Notes under the pieces: generated by a model
What the model was told of the DNA's origin: nothing
Database searches by the model: none
What the model saw: the letters and a program-made list of their open reading frames with translations, nothing else
Assembly (NCBI GenBank): GCA_937924405.1
Contig: CALDVW010000007.1
Span: 1-64,000, forward strand
Direction: 5' to 3'
DNA from: an uncultured Lysobacterales bacterium
GTDB taxonomy: Bacteria > Pseudomonadota > Gammaproteobacteria > Xanthomonadales > SZUA-36
Length of the DNA: 64,000 nt
Made by a program: the position numbers and the translations under genes
Shown here: positions 61,871 to 64,000 of the stretch, piece after piece
How the letters are laid out: the number at the start of each line of letters is the position of its first letter
How positions within the stretch are numbered: position 1 is the stretch's first letter

Positions 61871-64000
61871 ATGGAGCAGATCGAAGCGCTGGAAAGCACG
61901 GGCGTTATCGATCTGAACCGGAAAGACAGTGCGGAGCGCATTGCCGACCTGCGGGATTTTCTTCGCTCCTCCCTGGAAAAAGCTGATGCCAGGCTCGCTG
62001 AGCAGTTCTGGAGCGGGGAAGACGTCGTCCAACTGGTTCATTCCCGTGGATGGGTGGTTGAGCAACTCCTGTTGCTGGCCTGGAAAAAACTGGTTCCCTA
62101 TCTCGAAAACGTGAGCCTGGTGGCGGTGGGGGGTTATGGTCGTGGTGAACTGCACCCCAATTCAGATGTGGATTTGCTGATTCTGCTGGGTGACGACATC
62201 GGCCCGTCCATTCCCTCCGGTGAGATTGAGGCTTTTGTCCAGTTATTGTGGGATGCCGGGTTTTACCTTGGCCACAGTGTTCGTACGGTGCAGGAGTGTG
62301 GCGAGGGAGCTCTTGAGGACGTAGTAACCGCGACCACCTTGATGGAATCCCGTTTATTGACCGGCTCCATGAAGTTACTGGACCGCATGCTCGAAGCGAC
62401 TTCCAGCAGCCAGATCTGGGGCGGCAGGGAATTTTTCGAAGCAAAATTCGAAGAACAGCAAAAGCGCCATGAGCGCTACCACGATACCGCCTATAACCTG
62501 GAACCCAATATCAAGGAAGGGCCGGGCGGGCTTCGAGATATCCAGATGATTTCCTGGGTGACCCGGCGGCATTTCGGCGCCCAGACATTGCACGGACTGG
62601 TAGAACACGGGTTCATCAGTGAATCTGAACACCGGGACCTGGTTGGCGGGCAGCACCTCTTGTGGCGGGTACGCTACGCTCTGCACCTGCTGGCCGGCCG
62701 CGCTGAAGACCGCCTGCTGTTTGATTTCCAGCAGCAGATTGCCAGCCGTTTTGGTTTTACTGACTCTGATACCAGCCTTGCGGTTGAACAGTTCATGCAG
62801 CTCTATTACCGTACGGTGATGCGGTTGGAACGCCTCAATGAAAGCCTGTTGCAGCAGTTCCAGGAGGCATTGCTTTCATCCGGAAAAGATGAAATCGTCG
62901 AACTGACCGCAGATTTTTGCGCGCGAAATGGATTTGTCGAACTGCGCAAAGCAGACGTATTCGTCCGCCGTCCCGTTGCGCTGATGCGTTTGTTCGTCCT
63001 GCTGGCCCGGGATAAAAACTTGCACGGTGTTGCCGCGGCCACGATCCGTTCGATTCGTGATCACCTGTACCTGGTGGACGAGAAGTTTCGCAATAACCGA
63101 GAAGTCAATCTGTGCTTTTTGGATTTGCTCATGCAGCCGCAGGGCGTTTATACGCAGCTAAAGCGCATGAATCGCTACGGCCTGCTGGCGGCCTTGATTC
63201 CTGCATTCGGCAACATCGTCGGGCGCATGCAATACGACCTTTTTCACGTGTATACCGTCGATCAGCATACCCTGTTCGTTGTGCGGAACCTGCGTCGATT
63301 TGCCTACGGGAAACACAAAGACCGCTTCCCCCACGCGCGCTCTGTTTTCAAGCGTATCGCCAAGCCCGAGTTGCTTTACCTCGCGGCAATTTTCCACGAC
63401 ATCGCCAAGGGCCGGGGAGGAGATCACTCCGAACTTGGCGCCGCAGACACCGAGGCCTTCTGCACGATGCTCGATATCGAGCCGTCCGAGCGCAAGATGG
63501 TTTCCTGGCTGGTAAGAAACCATCTGGTAATGTCCCAGACTGCTCAGCGCAAGGACCTTTCGGATCCACAGAACATACAGCTTTTCGCGGAGTTGGTGGG
63601 TAATACCCGTTACCTGGACCACCTGTATCTGCTGACGATTGCCGATATTGCCGGCACCAGCCCCAAGCTCTGGAATAACTGGAAAAACAAGCTGCTCTGG
63701 GAACTCTACCTGGCCTGTGGCGACGCTCTGCGGCGCGGATTGGAAAACCCCATCAAAAGGGCCACCCGAATTCGGGAAACGCGGGCGGCCGCACTCAGCC
63801 GCTTGTTGCGGCGCCACGTTCAGGCTGGCCTGATCAACCAGCTCTGGCAGACCCTGCCCGATTATGCCTTCTGGCGTTTGAGCCCGGATCAGCTCGAATG
63901 GACTACCGAAACCCTGGTGCATGACAGGGATGAAAACGGGCGAATCGCGGTAAGGCCGGTGCAACCCCACGGTGTATCGGAGTTGCTGGTCTGCGTGCGG
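61871..64000 (+). CDS. glnD: Bifunctional uridylyltransferase/uridylyl-removing enzyme (3' end outside window)
   Basis: The nucleotidyltransferase domain has VAVGGYGRGELHPNSDVDLLILL, followed by the linker GPGGLRDIQMISWVTRRHFGA. The HD domain that removes UMP has LAAIFHDIAKGRGGDHSELGA. The frame is open to the last base, ending where the first ACT domain begins. About 710 of some 890 codons are present. GlnD senses glutamine and modifies the PII protein, controlling nitrogen assimilation. The ATG at 61871 has AGGGGA upstream; an in-frame ATG at 61823, two bases after map, is possible. Confidence 0.93.
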   Translation, partial: MEQIEALESTGVIDLNRKDSAERIADLRDFLRSSLEKADARLAEQFWSGEDVVQLVHSRGWVVEQLLLLAWKKLVPYLENVSLVAVGGYGRGELHPNSDVDLLILLGDDIGPSIPSGEIEAFVQLLWDAGFYLGHSVRTVQECGEGALEDVVTATTLMESRLLTGSMKLLDRMLEATSSSQIWGGREFFEAKFEEQQKRHERYHDTAYNLEPNIKEGPGGLRDIQMISWVTRRHFGAQTLHGLVEHGFISESEHRDLVGGQHLLWRVRYALHLLAGRAEDRLLFDFQQQIASRFGFTDSDTSLAVEQFMQLYYRTVMRLERLNESLLQQFQEALLSSGKDEIVELTADFCARNGFVELRKADVFVRRPVALMRLFVLLARDKNLHGVAAATIRSIRDHLYLVDEKFRNNREVNLCFLDLLMQPQGVYTQLKRMNRYGLLAALIPAFGNIVGRMQYDLFHVYTVDQHTLFVVRNLRRFAYGKHKDRFPHARSVFKRIAKPELLYLAAIFHDIAKGRGGDHSELGAADTEAFCTMLDIEPSERKMVSWLVRNHLVMSQTAQRKDLSDPQNIQLFAELVGNTRYLDHLYLLTIADIAGTSPKLWNNWKNKLLWELYLACGDALRRGLENPIKRATRIRETRAAALSRLLRRHVQAGLINQLWQTLPDYAFWRLSPDQLEWTTETLVHDRDENGRIAVRPVQPHGVSELLVCVR

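Noticed and set aside
1-64000. CRISPR arrays, insertion sequences, prophage or integron
   Set aside because: No regularly spaced repeats, transposase, integrase, terminal repeats or phage genes were found on either strand.

Overview
The window reads as chromosome of a free-living, aerobic, Gram-negative gammaproteobacterium. The order rpsB-tsf-pyrH-frr-uppS-cdsA-dxr-rseP-bamA-skp-lpxD-fabZ-lpxA-lpxB-rnhB is the classical gammaproteobacterial block. A XanB2-like chorismatase, complete reverse transsulfuration genes, a homogentisate pathway and secreted proteins with an NPARxGEGF motif suggest a relative of Xanthomonadales, Wenzhouxiangella or Woeseia. That placement is inference from gene content; no phylogeny was run. 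No insertion sequence, prophage, integrase or CRISPR array was seen.

Layout. 1-10.5 kb: an OmpA-like protein, two secreted proteins sharing the NPARxGEGF domain, a methyltransferase beside tRNA-Val(CAC), a DUF445 membrane protein, a short asparaginase-like protein, a 1009-residue exported protein of unknown function, a DUF2069 protein and ArsC. 10.5-12.4 kb: YihY and a TlpA-type thioredoxin, ending at a REP-like pair of hairpins. 12.4-27.1 kb (minus strand): the envelope and translation block, headed by a structured leader upstream of rpsB; S2 has a long charged C-terminal tail. 27.4-27.8 kb: an apparently self-contained unit with a near-consensus sigma-54 promoter, a Shine-Dalgarno sequence displayed in a hairpin loop that resembles a CsrA/RsmA site, an unrecognised 35-residue peptide gene, a foldable 3' region and tandem terminators. 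28-30.8 kb: homogentisate dioxygenase, fumarylacetoacetase and maleylacetoacetate isomerase. 30.9-35.3 kb: two DUF4398 lipoproteins (one with an OmpA domain), YdcH, cystathionine beta-synthase and cystathionine gamma-lyase/synthase. 35.3-41.6 kb (minus): ETF-QO, EtfB, EtfA, acetoacetyl-CoA synthetase and chorismatase. 41.7-44.3 kb: a small exported protein and a His/Glu-rich TonB-dependent receptor, probably for zinc. 44.3-49.5 kb (minus): a DevB-DevC-DevA(GAF) exporter with a cNMP-binding patatin phospholipase. 49.6-55 kb: DusA, a small periplasmic protein, a PhoP/PhoQ-like pair, MazG and RmuC. 55.5-60.8 kb (minus): PrmC and an RND efflux pair. 61-64 kb: Map and GlnD, the latter cut by the window end.

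How the genes work together. The large minus-strand block couples ribosome production (S2, EF-Ts, RRF), UMP kinase, undecaprenyl and phospholipid precursor synthesis, outer-membrane protein assembly and the first steps of lipid A. The homogentisate genes yield fumarate and acetoacetate. The acetoacetyl-CoA synthetase further along can activate acetoacetate, and the ETF/ETF-QO set can pass electrons from acyl-CoA and amino-acid oxidation to ubiquinone, whose 4-hydroxybenzoate precursor the chorismatase may supply. The best candidate for something undescribed is the 27.4-27.8 kb peptide/RNA unit.
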